The position numbers were made by a program, and so were the translations under genes. The notes beneath the pieces are model-generated. The model was not told where the DNA came from, did no database searches, and saw only the letters and a list, made by a program, of their open reading frames with translations. Shown here piece by piece: positions 14,858 to 23,533 of a stretch of 34,957 nt of DNA. The DNA is taken from IMG/VR virus record IMGVR_UViG_3300040856_000759, positions 1 to 34,957 of that record. One strand, 5' to 3'. Every line of letters starts with the position of its first letter. The first letter of the stretch is position 1. The stretch comes from a virus.

Positions 14858-16429
14858 TTATTTTGTCGATTTAATAATACCGCCAGAAGTTACATTTGGA
14901 TCTGAATATTTTTTAAGTGTATTAAATGCCGCAGTAATATCAGTGTCCCCGTCGAATTTTTGTAAACGTTTAAGTAAATTTGCTACTTTAGCATTGCTTG
15001 GATCTAGGAATATTTTTTCACCAGTTTTTAAGTTTGTTATAACTCTCATTCCGCCTTGGACATCAATTGCAAGATCTGCATTTTTAATAGCGGCTATACC
15101 TTTTAATACACTTGCATTCACTTTTTTAACTTCGTCAATATTTTGAATTACCGGTACTTTGTTTTGTTTACTAAGTTCTTCAACAAGTTTTTTACCTGTT
15201 TCGGCTAATTCATTAGCGGCTTGCTTGTTGGCTTTTATTTTTTTAATCATCATTCCTGATAGTTTGAAAAGGCCAGCGCCGCCAAACATAAGGCCAATAT
15301 CTATATATAAATTTGTAATCATTGCCGCCGCGGCCTGATCAGGCCCGTCACCTTCGTCACTAGTTAGGTTACACCATCCTGCTTTCGCATAACCATGTTC
15401 ATTGTAATATGCTCCACACTCTGCTGACGAAGTTTCTTCTGTAAAAGGAAGTGCTTGGATATAAACAGACCAATCACCGTTTCCATCTTCATAAATTCTT
15501 ATTAATTTTTTAATCATGCCATAAGTTCCATATATGGATGCGGCCGCAGAACCAATTCTAAGTGCCCATATGAATGCTGGGATGAAAAAGCCTTCGTTTA
15601 TTTGTGAGTGGTTAGTCTTTTTTTTTACATCTGCACTTTCGTTAACAAATGTAATGTAGTCTTGGCGTAGTGCCTCTTCGATATCTTCGAGTGGATTATC
15701 GCCTCGCATAGAAAACTTACGAGGTAGTTTTTTGATTTCTGTTTTACCGTATTGTTTTTCTAAACTGTCTACGGGATATGTTTCTTCTTCTTTTTCTTTG
15801 CCTATTGAATTAGCATAACCTTCTTCGGTTTGCTCGTCTTCATGGTATGCAGGATCTTTTACTCTTAGGTCTTTAGGATTCTTAGAACCATTTAAACCAT
15901 TTAAGCCTGCTAGTCTTGTGATGTCATTTGTTGTGCTGTAATGTGCATCAGGCTCATTTGCATAACCTTCGGCTTCGTCTTCACAACCACAGTTGCCATT
16001 AATATTGTCATCACCTTTCATAGTCATGTCTGGTGTGTCGCCTTGTGGCATCATGTCTTGACCTACTGGTTCCATACCAGCAAGTTTCATAATTCTTTGT
16101 AGTGCAGGTAAATCATCTGGTGAGTCAGCAGTAATAGTAATTGCTTCGTTTACAGATTCTTTAACTGACTTACCGCAGTCTGGTCCACAATTACAATTAG
16201 GACCACAGTTACCGCCACATGCACAATCTTCATTGCAATTACATGCTTTGGCTTCGTTAGTCTTTTTCTTTTCTTTATCTTTCACGGCTTTCTTCATTGG
16301 CTCTTTTTTGTTGCCGTCACCGTCAATGTCAATGTAATCAGGTTTTGCTTTTTTACCTTCATCGACTTGATCGTAATAACCTAAGTCTTTTAATTTTTTC
16401 ATTACATCAATCATTTCACGTGTAGCCAT
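14858..16429 (-). CDS. unknown virion-type protein with eight-cysteine cluster, DxDGDG motif and membrane-like helices
   Basis: 523 aa. Residues 34-39 (DIDGDG) resemble an EF-hand/dockerin calcium loop, followed by a Lys-rich stretch. Residues 63-85 hold eight cysteines (63, 65, 69, 71, 75, 79, 81, 85) separated by Gly, Asn and Pro, a metallothionein-like pattern. Two copies of an 'LAG' motif follow ('LQRIMKLAGM' at 110-119 and 'NDITRLAGL' at 168-176), and 'EGYAN' occurs twice. The C-terminal half has hydrophobic segments at about 280-310 and 365-397 that could be membrane helices. It starts after AGGGG, 2 nt from the previous gene. I do not recognise the family; a position between terminase genes suggests a head-associated or ejected protein. 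Confidence 0.75.
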   Translation of the reverse strand: MATREMIDVMKKLKDLGYYDQVDEGKKAKPDYIDIDGDGNKKEPMKKAVKDKEKKKTNEAKACNCNEDCACGGNCGPNCNCGPDCGKSVKESVNEAITITADSPDDLPALQRIMKLAGMEPVGQDMMPQGDTPDMTMKGDDNINGNCGCEDEAEGYANEPDAHYSTTNDITRLAGLNGLNGSKNPKDLRVKDPAYHEDEQTEEGYANSIGKEKEEETYPVDSLEKQYGKTEIKKLPRKFSMRGDNPLEDIEEALRQDYITFVNESADVKKKTNHSQINEGFFIPAFIWALRIGSAAASIYGTYGMIKKLIRIYEDGNGDWSVYIQALPFTEETSSAECGAYYNEHGYAKAGWCNLTSDEGDGPDQAAAAMITNLYIDIGLMFGGAGLFKLSGMMIKKIKANKQAANELAETGKKLVEELSKQNKVPVIQNIDEVKKVNASVLKGIAAIKNADLAIDVQGGMRVITNLKTGEKIFLDPSNAKVANLLKRLQKFDGDTDITAAFNTLKKYSDPNVTSGGIIKSTK

Positions 16430-16431
16430 AA

Positions 16432-16929
16432 TTATTCCCCTGCTTGTCTGTCTTTTGCTTCTTTAGCAAGACTTTGCAAAAATGTTTCTTTACCTTTTTC
16501 TGTAACAACTAAGTCGTCTTTGTTAACATCTGGACCATCATATTTGTATTCACCGTCCATTAATTTTGATTCATATGTAGTATCATCTGACTCTTTTTGA
16601 TATTCTTCATATGGCTCACCCGGTCTACGCACTCTAATATTTTCTACGCTTACGTTTGTAAAGTTTGCAATGTAGTGTCTTAATTGATCCTGTGTAGTTG
16701 GATAATTTAGAGTAGTTTCAAACACAGTTACTTCTGTATGAGTCATTTGTGGAAAGTCTAATGGTACACTCTGAATAGGAGTTTTCTTACCTGCTGTAAG
16801 ATTTGCAATTTCATATTTTTTCAAAGCAGTTTCCATCTTATCTTCAAAGCCTTCAGGTAGTTCGCCCGCTACTTTAATGACAAAATCGTATTGTTTATTC
16901 GCTTCTGCTAGATACTTTTTAAAATCCAT
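16432..16929 (-). CDS. conserved 165-aa protein of unknown function in the terminase cluster
   Basis: The N-terminus 'MDFKKYLAEANKQYDFVIKV' is followed by an alpha/beta region (about 15-110) with 'PIQSVPLDFPQMTHTEVTVF' and 'YPTTQDQLRHYIANF', and then an acidic tail. The pattern 'pep strand - helix - strand - strand - helix' would suit a small ferredoxin-like fold, but this is a guess from the sequence. I recall similar proteins next to packaging or virion genes in marine T4-like phages, without a known role. ATG 16929 has a clear AGGAG site and a GATAAATA element 22 nt upstream. Confidence 0.75.
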   Translation of the reverse strand: MDFKKYLAEANKQYDFVIKVAGELPEGFEDKMETALKKYEIANLTAGKKTPIQSVPLDFPQMTHTEVTVFETTLNYPTTQDQLRHYIANFTNVSVENIRVRRPGEPYEEYQKESDDTTYESKLMDGEYKYDGPDVNKDDLVVTEKGKETFLQSLAKEAKDRQAGE

Positions 16930-16950
16930 GGTTACTCCTAATATGTATAG

Positions 16951-17445
16951 TTATTTATCTTCTTTCTTGTTTAAAATCTCTTGAATGAGTGAGTTGCGAT
17001 CGATGATTACACCCTCACTATCCACTGTATTTGCAGTATCACCTGCTCTTTGGTCTATTTGTTGCTTTTTAAGTTGCAATTCAACCATTTTTAACTTCTT
17101 ATCAAGTTTAGCACTCTTAGCATCAATAGCATTTTTAAGACTGCCTACAGCAACTTCAAAAACACGGCCTGCATAACGGCTTTCTACGTTCATACCCAAA
17201 TCCATTAGATCTTCGTACGTTGCTTTTGCTTTATCTGCAAGTTCGTCTAATTCTTTATCTGCTAATTCTCCAAGTCCTTTTACCATAGGCAACGCCGCTG
17301 ATATTTTATCAAACTCTGCAATGCTTCTTTCCATCTGCTTGGCTTGTTTTGGAGTATCAACTACTTCTTGTTTTGGTTCTTCTACTTGTTCCATAGTTTC
17401 TTTAACTTCTGGGAGATCAAGTAATTCTTCTAATTTCTTCGTCAT
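16951..17445 (-). CDS. gp16: gp16 terminase small subunit
   Basis: 164 aa, the same length as T4 gp16, which forms rings and regulates gp17 in DNA packaging. The protein starts 'MTKKLEELLDLPEV', like the T4 opening with 'LLDISDLP'. The centre is a helical hairpin/coiled coil ('YEDLMDLGMNVESRYAGRVF', 'SAKLDKKLKMVELQLKKQQI'), and the tail holds 'VDSEGVIIDRNSLIQEIL', which matches the layout of cyanophage gp16. Its start is 5 nt after GATAAGTA, a late-like element with one change from the pattern elsewhere, and there is no Shine-Dalgarno. Confidence 0.82.
   Translation of the reverse strand: MTKKLEELLDLPEVKETMEQVEEPKQEVVDTPKQAKQMERSIAEFDKISAALPMVKGLGELADKELDELADKAKATYEDLMDLGMNVESRYAGRVFEVAVGSLKNAIDAKSAKLDKKLKMVELQLKKQQIDQRAGDTANTVDSEGVIIDRNSLIQEILNKKEDK
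16952..16959 (-). promoter_or_regulatory. late-promoter-like element GATAAATA before the 165-aa gene
   Basis: Minus strand GATAAATA overlaps the gp16 stop codon and lies 22 nt upstream of ATG 16929, leaving room for the AGGAG ribosome site. The same element with the same 22-nt gap stands before gp19. Confidence 0.5.
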
Positions 17446-17450
17446 AATAG

Positions 17451-17458
17451 TACTTATC
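17451..17458 (-). promoter_or_regulatory. weak late-promoter-like element GATAAGTA before gp16
   Basis: Minus strand: GATAAGTA, CTATT, ATG 17445. The trailing CTATT equals the extension of the T4 late consensus TATAAATACTATT. It has one mismatch in the TAAATA core, so it is a weaker case. Confidence 0.35.
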
Positions 17459-17891
17459 TTTTCCCTTGATGGAACAAATCTTTTTCTGTTACAATCCTAA
17501 AAAATATACCATGCTGTTTAGCATAAGCATTTGCCGCTTCCCATTTTGCTTTGTTTTTTATAAACTGTGCTTGATTGTATGTATTCTTACCAACATTTTC
17601 TCTTACAGTTTGATTCTGAGGTTTAATTTCAATTATTTCTGCTTTTGTTTTTCCTTTTTTATTACTGTACACAATAAAAAAGTCTGGAACATAAATTGTA
17701 TATTTTCCTGTAAGCGGATCTCTATAAGGAATTTTAATTGACTCACTGGCCCATTTAGCAATAGCAGGATGTTCGTCACACAATTTCATAAAGTGCCATT
17801 CCCAACTGCTTCTATACATAGGTGTTTTTGTTCCTATATATTTGTCTGGATTTTTAAGATCGTATCTGCCTTGGGCAAATTTCATAGCCAT
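17454..17891 (-). CDS. gp4: gp4 (gp50/gp65) head completion protein
   Basis: 145 aa; T4 gp4 has 150. It is needed to finish DNA-filled heads before tails join. Matches to T4 include 'YRSSWEWHFMKLCDEHPAIA' (T4 YRSNWEKFFFEWLDKNPEII), 'WASESIKIPY', 'IEIKP', and 'KWEAANAYAKQHGIFFRIVT' (T4 KWKAAQSLAEKRGIKFRILT). E31, D70 and E88-x-K90 form a TnsA-like PD-(D/E)xK nuclease pattern, so it may trim DNA ends. It lies between gp16 and a small unknown gene with gaps of 2-8 nt. The ATG at 17885 is an alternative start two codons later. Confidence 0.92.
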   Translation of the reverse strand: MAMKFAQGRYDLKNPDKYIGTKTPMYRSSWEWHFMKLCDEHPAIAKWASESIKIPYRDPLTGKYTIYVPDFFIVYSNKKGKTKAEIIEIKPQNQTVRENVGKNTYNQAQFIKNKAKWEAANAYAKQHGIFFRIVTEKDLFHQGKR

Positions 17892-17893
17892 GT

Positions 17894-18274
17894 TTATGCC
17901 CCATCGATGATATTTCTTTTAGCACTGTTGTCAACTTTTTCTTTTGCAGTTCCTAACGTGCTTGACTTTGGCCTATTGATATTTAAAATTTCTCCAAGTG
18001 TATCTGTTAATTGCATGTTTGAAGTTTGTCTAAGTTCCTCATAAATTGTCATCGGATCAATTTCATCAATGTTACACTGCTTTAAAATAATATTAGTTGA
18101 TTGTTTTGCAGTTTCAGGCGCCATACCTTTTCTTGTTAATAGATCAACAAACGCAGTTACATCACTAGACTTTAAATTTATTTCTTGCTTATTAAAACTA
18201 TTAAAAAAATCTAGTGTTTTATCTGCACTATTATTTGCTGATTCACCTACTGTTGTGTATACATTAGTACTCAT
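17894..18274 (-). CDS. small helical protein of unknown function beside gp4
   Basis: 126 aa. The central region 'VTAFVDLLTRKGMAPETAKQ' and 'STNIILKQCNIDEIDPMTIY' continues into 'LTDTLGEILNINRPKSSTLG'. It looks like a compact all-helical domain of a kind I recall in marine T4-like phages near baseplate or head-completion genes, where it has no assigned role. It starts 3 nt after the stop of the tail-tube-fold gene, so it belongs to that late transcript. No membrane segment is present. Confidence 0.7.
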   Translation of the reverse strand: MSTNVYTTVGESANNSADKTLDFFNSFNKQEINLKSSDVTAFVDLLTRKGMAPETAKQSTNIILKQCNIDEIDPMTIYEELRQTSNMQLTDTLGEILNINRPKSSTLGTAKEKVDNSAKRNIIDGA

Positions 18275-18277
18275 TTT

Positions 18278-19417
18278 TTATCTTCCAACGGTTTCTTGAT
18301 TTGTAGTATCATTATTCCCGGCACCTTGTTGATTGTTTTCTAATTGACCAGATGCAGTTCCGGATGGATTGCCGGATTCTGCTTTAGTACGTTTTGCCGC
18401 ATCAAACTTGTCAGCACCTTTTTGATCAATTGTTTGTCTAGCAGTTCTTATTAAACTTTTTTCTGTAATGCCTTGGATTTCGTTACGTACACCTTCTTTA
18501 GTTAACTGTTTTGCATTATCAATTGTGTTCTTGGCTTTAATTGCAGTACCAATAAATGCAAATGGATTTGCAAAAGCATCACCACTTGCAACATCTCCGA
18601 ATACATCTAAGCCTCCTGCAAGTACACCATTTGCTCCAAAAAATCCTGCTGTTCCTCCTCCCATTACACTTAACGGTGAAGGAGTTCTATCGTAGTGCAG
18701 TGTTGCAAATCCTGTAGGATTATCAGTAGTAATCCTGCCTGTTGCATATTTTACACCTTCATAGATAACAGTCATTTGATTCTCTACAGGTTGTGAACTA
18801 CCAGCAGTCATGTTTGGCGGATCCCAACTTTGTATCATAGGATTAATTAGTGTAAATTCAAAAAATCTATGACGTGCTAATTGATATATGCTAACACCTT
18901 CATTTTGAAAGAAGTTTTTATTTCTATCACTGTTTAAACCAAACTTAACATATTGCTCTGATCCTTGATAAGGTGTTTGCTTATAAAGTTCCTGCCAATA
19001 TAAACTATCGTTGTAGTTTGCTTTAAAATATTGTTGCCAGAACGCATTGGTTAGTCCGTCATTGTCATCATGAAAATTAATTGTAACAGGTGCGTATGTT
19101 ACTGCTGTTTGGTAATTTGTTTTTTTACCGTATTGATTTTTTGTATCTGTTTGTACTTGTATTCCAGGTAATTTCACATCCTTAACTAGCATACCGCATT
19201 CAATTTGTGGACTTGCTCTGTTAAAACTAGCATCTGGTGATCGTAACGCAATATTATTAATATTAAATGTTACATGATATAAAAATCCAACCTTAGGTGC
19301 AAGACGCATGTAGTCATCAGTAAACAAACGAGCCGCGTGTTGATAATCACGCATGTCGCCTTCACTTCCGAATATACCGTTGAATACGTTTCCTAAAAAC
19401 TTTGTTAACTTTGCCAT
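18278..19417 (-). CDS. tail-tube-fold baseplate protein (gp48/gp54-like cap or initiator)
   Basis: 379 aa. Residues about 40-235 have the tail-tube/gp19-like layout: 'APKVGFLYHVTFNIN', 'LVKDVKLPGIQVQTDTKNQY', 'AVTYAPVTINFHDDNDGL', 'HRFFEFTLINPMIQSW' and 'NQMTVIYEGVKYATG'. In T4, gp48 (364 aa) and gp54 (320 aa) share the tube fold and connect the baseplate to the tube; this protein has a fitting length and a Gly-rich, low-complexity C-terminus. Which of the two it replaces cannot be decided by eye. It follows a terminator after gp19 and has its own late element 5 nt before the ATG. Confidence 0.68.
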   Translation of the reverse strand: MAKLTKFLGNVFNGIFGSEGDMRDYQHAARLFTDDYMRLAPKVGFLYHVTFNINNIALRSPDASFNRASPQIECGMLVKDVKLPGIQVQTDTKNQYGKKTNYQTAVTYAPVTINFHDDNDGLTNAFWQQYFKANYNDSLYWQELYKQTPYQGSEQYVKFGLNSDRNKNFFQNEGVSIYQLARHRFFEFTLINPMIQSWDPPNMTAGSSQPVENQMTVIYEGVKYATGRITTDNPTGFATLHYDRTPSPLSVMGGGTAGFFGANGVLAGGLDVFGDVASGDAFANPFAFIGTAIKAKNTIDNAKQLTKEGVRNEIQGITEKSLIRTARQTIDQKGADKFDAAKRTKAESGNPSGTASGQLENNQQGAGNNDTTNQETVGR

Positions 19418-19422
19418 ACTAT

Positions 19423-19430
19423 TATTTAGT
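19423..19430 (-). promoter_or_regulatory. late-promoter-like element ACTAAATA before the tail-tube-fold gene
   Basis: Minus strand: ACTAAATA, ATAGT, ATG 19417. It begins just downstream of the gp19 terminator, as expected for an independent transcript. Confidence 0.6.
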
Positions 19431-19433
19431 CGT

Positions 19434-19468
19434 AAAAAAAGGCCGGAGATTTTTACGTCTCCGACCTT
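19434..19468 (-). terminator. Rho-independent terminator after gp19
   Basis: On the minus strand, an 11-bp stem AAGGTCGGAGA / TCTCCGGCCTT (one G-U pair) closes an 8-nt loop and is followed by a run of seven T. It lies 18 nt after the gp19 stop and separates gp19 from the following gene. Confidence 0.88.
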
Positions 19469-19486
19469 AAATTTTAAAAGTTTTTA

Positions 19487-20113
19487 TTAACCTGTTGCTA
19501 ACGTTCTAATTGTTCTGCCAATTGCGCCGCCTAAGCCGCTTGGTTGACCTGCACCATTAGTTTGAATAGCATTATCATATTGGATTTGTAGTTGAATATC
19601 AACTGGATTTGAATCACTGTATGATAACTGGTTGTAGTTAATATCTTGAACAAAGCAACCTACTAACTCGAAAGTTTCAAGTACGCTAGGAGCATTAGCG
19701 CCATTACCACCATCAAGTATTTCGATTCTACCTTTGAACTTGTAATCAACACCAGATGCCGCACTTGACTGTTCGAAGAAGTCAAATTGCTTCTGAAGTT
19801 GCTCACCGCACAGTTTGTTAACTGAGTTGTTCACATCATCTCTTAGAGTGATTGTGATTGGTTGCCATGTATGTTTACCTGCATAGTAAACTTTTGAGTT
19901 GTAGACATCAATTGCTACAGATTCAAAGTTTACATTAGGTCTTGTTACATCAATAACCTGCTTTGTTAATTCTACACTCGGACTTCCAGCACCAAAATTT
20001 TCAAGTGATACTCTAAAGCGATACTTTAGTTTTGGCATCAACAAACCTTGGGTGGATGCTGACTGGTCACTTGCTAATGGAACTGTAAATCTACTTAAAC
20101 TTGAAATTGCCAT
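19487..20113 (-). CDS. gp19: gp19 tail tube protein
   Basis: 208 aa; T4 gp19 has 163. It polymerises into the inner tail tube through which DNA passes. The fold is seen in 'LKYRFRVSLENFGAGSPSVE', 'VIDVTRPNVNFESVAIDVYN', 'HTWQPITITLRDDVNNSV' and the C-terminal 'GCFVQDINYNQLSY...VDIQLQIQYDNA'. It follows gp18 as in T4, 34 nt downstream, with a GATAAATA element and a strong AAAGGAG ribosome site. A terminator follows, so gp19 ends this transcript, which suits a protein needed in many copies. Confidence 0.88.
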   Translation of the reverse strand: MAISSLSRFTVPLASDQSASTQGLLMPKLKYRFRVSLENFGAGSPSVELTKQVIDVTRPNVNFESVAIDVYNSKVYYAGKHTWQPITITLRDDVNNSVNKLCGEQLQKQFDFFEQSSAASGVDYKFKGRIEILDGGNGANAPSVLETFELVGCFVQDINYNQLSYSDSNPVDIQLQIQYDNAIQTNGAGQPSGLGGAIGRTIRTLATG

Positions 20114-20135
20114 TATCTTGCTCCTTTTACAGTTT

Positions 20136-20143
20136 TATTTATC
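20136..20143 (-). promoter_or_regulatory. late-promoter-like element GATAAATA before gp19
   Basis: Minus strand GATAAATA lies just after the gp18 stop and 22 nt before ATG 20113, with AAAGGAG in between. Confidence 0.55.
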
Positions 20144-20147
20144 TTCA

Positions 20148-23100
20148 TTATTGAGCCCCCAAAGTTGCTATTTCGCCTGTGTTCTTTAAGCGTAATGGTA
20201 TGTAGATAAATTCAACAGCCTTGACAGGTTCAATAGCAATGTCTAAGTAAAGTTCATTTCTATCAATTCTGCTTGGTGTGTTGTTAGTTTCATCACATAC
20301 AACTAGGAAGTCGTATAGTGCTCTTTGACCTACTAATTCAAGCAATAAACTTTCTGCCGCTTGTTTGATCTCATCACGTGTAATCTTATCGTTTGGTTCA
20401 AACAAGAACGGTTTAGCAAGTAGATTTAATTGACGTCTTAGGTACGCTGTTAAACGTGCTACGTTAATTCTATCTAATGCACTTGCGTTTCTTGCTCTTG
20501 TAACTTGTCCAAAGTTAACCAATCCACTTCCAGTAATGAATGTGATTGGGTTAATCTTAGCACCTTGCATTGTATCTCTTGTACCGTCGTTTAATGATAC
20601 TGGTGTAAATTCACCTTCATCATTAATATAACCAACACTTGAAGCGTTGCTAATACCACCACGTCTTGTACCTGCTGGTGCAAACCATGGGAACGATACC
20701 TGATCGCTCAGTGCAATAGTTTTAAGCATCATGTGACTTGGTGGAACAACAATGTTGTTACCAGTTAAGTCTGTTGTAAATCCTGATGGATAAAATGTTG
20801 CCATATACTCATCATATGTTACAAATCCATCTTCACCATCTGCTAGTGCATTACCTGTGTTGTTACCATAATTTTGTAACGTAGTTGCACTTGCTGATAA
20901 TCTAAATGGAGTATCTGCTACAACAAAGCCAGTAATTCCTCTGTCAATGTTTAGATTTACAAGGTTGCTTGTTAGTTCTGGATAACCAGGAGCCGCTAAC
21001 AATGTGTATGCTCTTGTTTCTTCATCTCTTAGATCGTCGTTGGTATCAATTTGTGATTTTAGTGCCGCAACAACTGTTTTACGTTGTGCTTTACGACCAA
21101 ACAATCCTGAACCATCTTCAGCAGTTGTATTCCAACCAACCCATCTATTAACTTTGTAAGAAGCCATTGCCTCGTCTGATCCGCCATCGTAAACAGCGCC
21201 AGTACCTTGGAATCTCTTATTCCTACCTGAGTTTTCGTTAATATCAATGTGTGTAGTTCTAAAGATTTTAACATTGTTTCCTGAACGTCTAGTGTTCCAT
21301 AGCAACATACCTCTTGGATATAATGCTGGATCTGGAGCGTCTGGATCTAAGTAATCACTTACAAGCATATCTTCAATGTCTGCTTTAGTATCACCAGTTA
21401 CACCTGTTTCACCATAACGTGCATCAGCAAATAAGATACCATCTTCTGAAGTTTGGTCTGCTACATCAACAGCCGCCCATTCTAGATTTAAGCCATCGTA
21501 TTTGTAAATCTTTTGTCCATAAGTTTCAGTGTTGCCTGAGTCAATCCAAAGATCACCATTTACTAGTGAAGTTCCGTCTGACTGTTGTGTAGGCTCAGTT
21601 GCTGAAACAATAGGGCCTTTAGGATCAGCATCACTATATACTTTGTTATAGCCTCTCCATGTAGTACCATCGTGTACCATAATATCTACTTCATCAAGTG
21701 TAGTATTATACCATAGTGTTCCATTTTCTGGATCACTTGTAGGTGCACCTGCTTTTGCTTCATAACTTAATGGCTTCCAGTTAGAAATAACTAGGTCTTC
21801 ACTTGCTTGGCTACCAGCGTCATAAACGTTGTCAACTGAACTTGTAAAGCCTGCTGTTGCTAACGGAGTACCATTTCCGTCTGTTAATCTAATTTCGCCG
21901 CCAACTGTGTGACTAATTTTAACATTTCCGTTTGCAGTAACTTCTGCAACCACGTTTGTTAATCCTGCGTCACTGATTGCTTCAACTAGTGCATCTGCAT
22001 CAGTGCCTGTGAAACTTACACTTGCACTTGTAAATGCTGTTGCACCTGCTGTTGTTTCAGCGATTGTAAATGTTTTTGTACCAGCACTAATAGTTGGGTT
22101 AGCAACACTACCAGTTGCACTTGTAGGACTTGGAATTAGTCTTCTGTGCAATTTGAAGTCTGCAATTTGTTTTGAGTCTTCAGTTGTGTTTGCTAAAGCA
22201 AATAATGTTCCAGTTGGAATATTTTTTCCACCCTCGGAATCAAGTGCTTTAATTGCTTCTGCCGCACTGTTGTAAATTGGTGTTGCAACAGTTGACCATA
22301 AGCCTGTACCTGTGCTGTATAATTTAACTTTTAAACTTGCACCTAAATTAGGTGTAGTAGTTTTCATGTAAACAGAACCAGTAGGTCTTAATCCACTGTA
22401 ACCTGTTCCACCAACTTCAACCCTGTCAGTTGCTCTCCATAATGGAACTGAACTGTGTGCTGAAATTTGTAGTTCTGGTGAATGGAAATATCCTGCTGTA
22501 ATACCTAAGTCAGTTAAAATTTGTCCTGAACCTTCTTCAATTAAAATAGCACCGTCAGTAGTTGTACCATCTGTGCTTGAAGTTCCGTCTGAGTAGATTT
22601 TAACTCTATCATTAGCATCAAGTTTAGCACCAACACCTGGAATAGCCGCATCGTTAATTGCTTGTACAAATGTTGCTGGTGTTGAACCTGCATTGTTAAC
22701 CTGTGTATTGTTAATAATAACGTTTGTGCTTCCTAATGCACTTGGTGTTAGTGTAGCAGTAATTGTTGGCCAACTTGTTTTCCAAGTAGTTGAGTTCCAA
22801 GTAGTTGATGTAGCAAATCCTACCGCATCAAATGCTGACTCGTCATATGAACCAACTTGTACCCAAATGTTATCTTCATTTTTGTACCAAACTTTGTTTT
22901 CTGTATTCCAAGTAACAACAGCATAGTCGCCTTTTGCGCCAACGCTTCCTTTAACACCTGTGTATGTTGCACCACTTACTCCTGTAAGATCTGATGATGC
23001 ACCAATAACAGTTGGTGTTTTATTTGTAAATGTTTGTGTAGAACCATTCCATTGGAATAATCCATATAAAGAATCGTCAGTGTCGAACCAATAAGTTCCG

Positions 23101-23495
23101 TCTGCTGGAGCACCTGCTGGTGCATCGTTTGATCCTTGTAATTTTCCTAAGTCTACATTCGCTCTTACAACATACGCTCTGTTAGCCACGCCTAGGTATG
23201 AATAAGCCGCCTGTAAACCATACTCATTTAATTCGTTACCATGTAGTGGGTTATTAGAAGTGTCTGTATAGAAAGTTGGATTACCAAAGGTTTCTGTTAA
23301 CTCTCTCTGACTGGTAATTAAGTAAACTTTATTTTTGTTTGATGCTAGTGTACCTGCCGCAGTTCCTGTCCCTGTGCCTGATGGTTTGCTTTCAGCAGTA
23401 GCAACAACAATTAAAGGTGTTGTAGCACCAGCGGCTGGGGTATAGAAACTTTCATCGATTACGCTAACTTCAACTCCGGGTGATGATAGTGCCAT
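20148..23495 (-). CDS. gp18: gp18 contractile tail sheath protein with a large inserted region
   Basis: 1115 aa against 659 in T4. The N-terminal 115 residues ('SSPGVEVSVIDESFYTPAAG') and the C-terminal 400 are clear sheath: 'FPWFAPAGTRRGGISNASSV', 'ARNASALDRINVARLTAYLR', 'DRNELYLDIAIEPVKAVEFI'. Residues about 120-690 are an insertion made of small modules. Four 'DG..W'-type segments lie near 126-157, 195-215, 585-615 and 633-675. Two flagellin-IN-like repeats lie near 255-340 and 480-555 ('TFVQAINDAAIPGVGA' and 'ALVEAISDAGLTNVVAE'). These probably sit on the outside of the sheath. It starts with ATG after AAGGAG, with TATAAATA upstream. Confidence 0.95.
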   Translation of the reverse strand: MALSSPGVEVSVIDESFYTPAAGATTPLIVVATAESKPSGTGTGTAAGTLASNKNKVYLITSQRELTETFGNPTFYTDTSNNPLHGNELNEYGLQAAYSYLGVANRAYVVRANVDLGKLQGSNDAPAGAPADGTYWFDTDDSLYGLFQWNGSTQTFTNKTPTVIGASSDLTGVSGATYTGVKGSVGAKGDYAVVTWNTENKVWYKNEDNIWVQVGSYDESAFDAVGFATSTTWNSTTWKTSWPTITATLTPSALGSTNVIINNTQVNNAGSTPATFVQAINDAAIPGVGAKLDANDRVKIYSDGTSSTDGTTTDGAILIEEGSGQILTDLGITAGYFHSPELQISAHSSVPLWRATDRVEVGGTGYSGLRPTGSVYMKTTTPNLGASLKVKLYSTGTGLWSTVATPIYNSAAEAIKALDSEGGKNIPTGTLFALANTTEDSKQIADFKLHRRLIPSPTSATGSVANPTISAGTKTFTIAETTAGATAFTSASVSFTGTDADALVEAISDAGLTNVVAEVTANGNVKISHTVGGEIRLTDGNGTPLATAGFTSSVDNVYDAGSQASEDLVISNWKPLSYEAKAGAPTSDPENGTLWYNTTLDEVDIMVHDGTTWRGYNKVYSDADPKGPIVSATEPTQQSDGTSLVNGDLWIDSGNTETYGQKIYKYDGLNLEWAAVDVADQTSEDGILFADARYGETGVTGDTKADIEDMLVSDYLDPDAPDPALYPRGMLLWNTRRSGNNVKIFRTTHIDINENSGRNKRFQGTGAVYDGGSDEAMASYKVNRWVGWNTTAEDGSGLFGRKAQRKTVVAALKSQIDTNDDLRDEETRAYTLLAAPGYPELTSNLVNLNIDRGITGFVVADTPFRLSASATTLQNYGNNTGNALADGEDGFVTYDEYMATFYPSGFTTDLTGNNIVVPPSHMMLKTIALSDQVSFPWFAPAGTRRGGISNASSVGYINDEGEFTPVSLNDGTRDTMQGAKINPITFITGSGLVNFGQVTRARNASALDRINVARLTAYLRRQLNLLAKPFLFEPNDKITRDEIKQAAESLLLELVGQRALYDFLVVCDETNNTPSRIDRNELYLDIAIEPVKAVEFIYIPLRLKNTGEIATLGAQ

Positions 23496-23533
23496 GTTAT
23501 ATACTCCTTGTATGGTTTTAGTATTTCTAAAAG

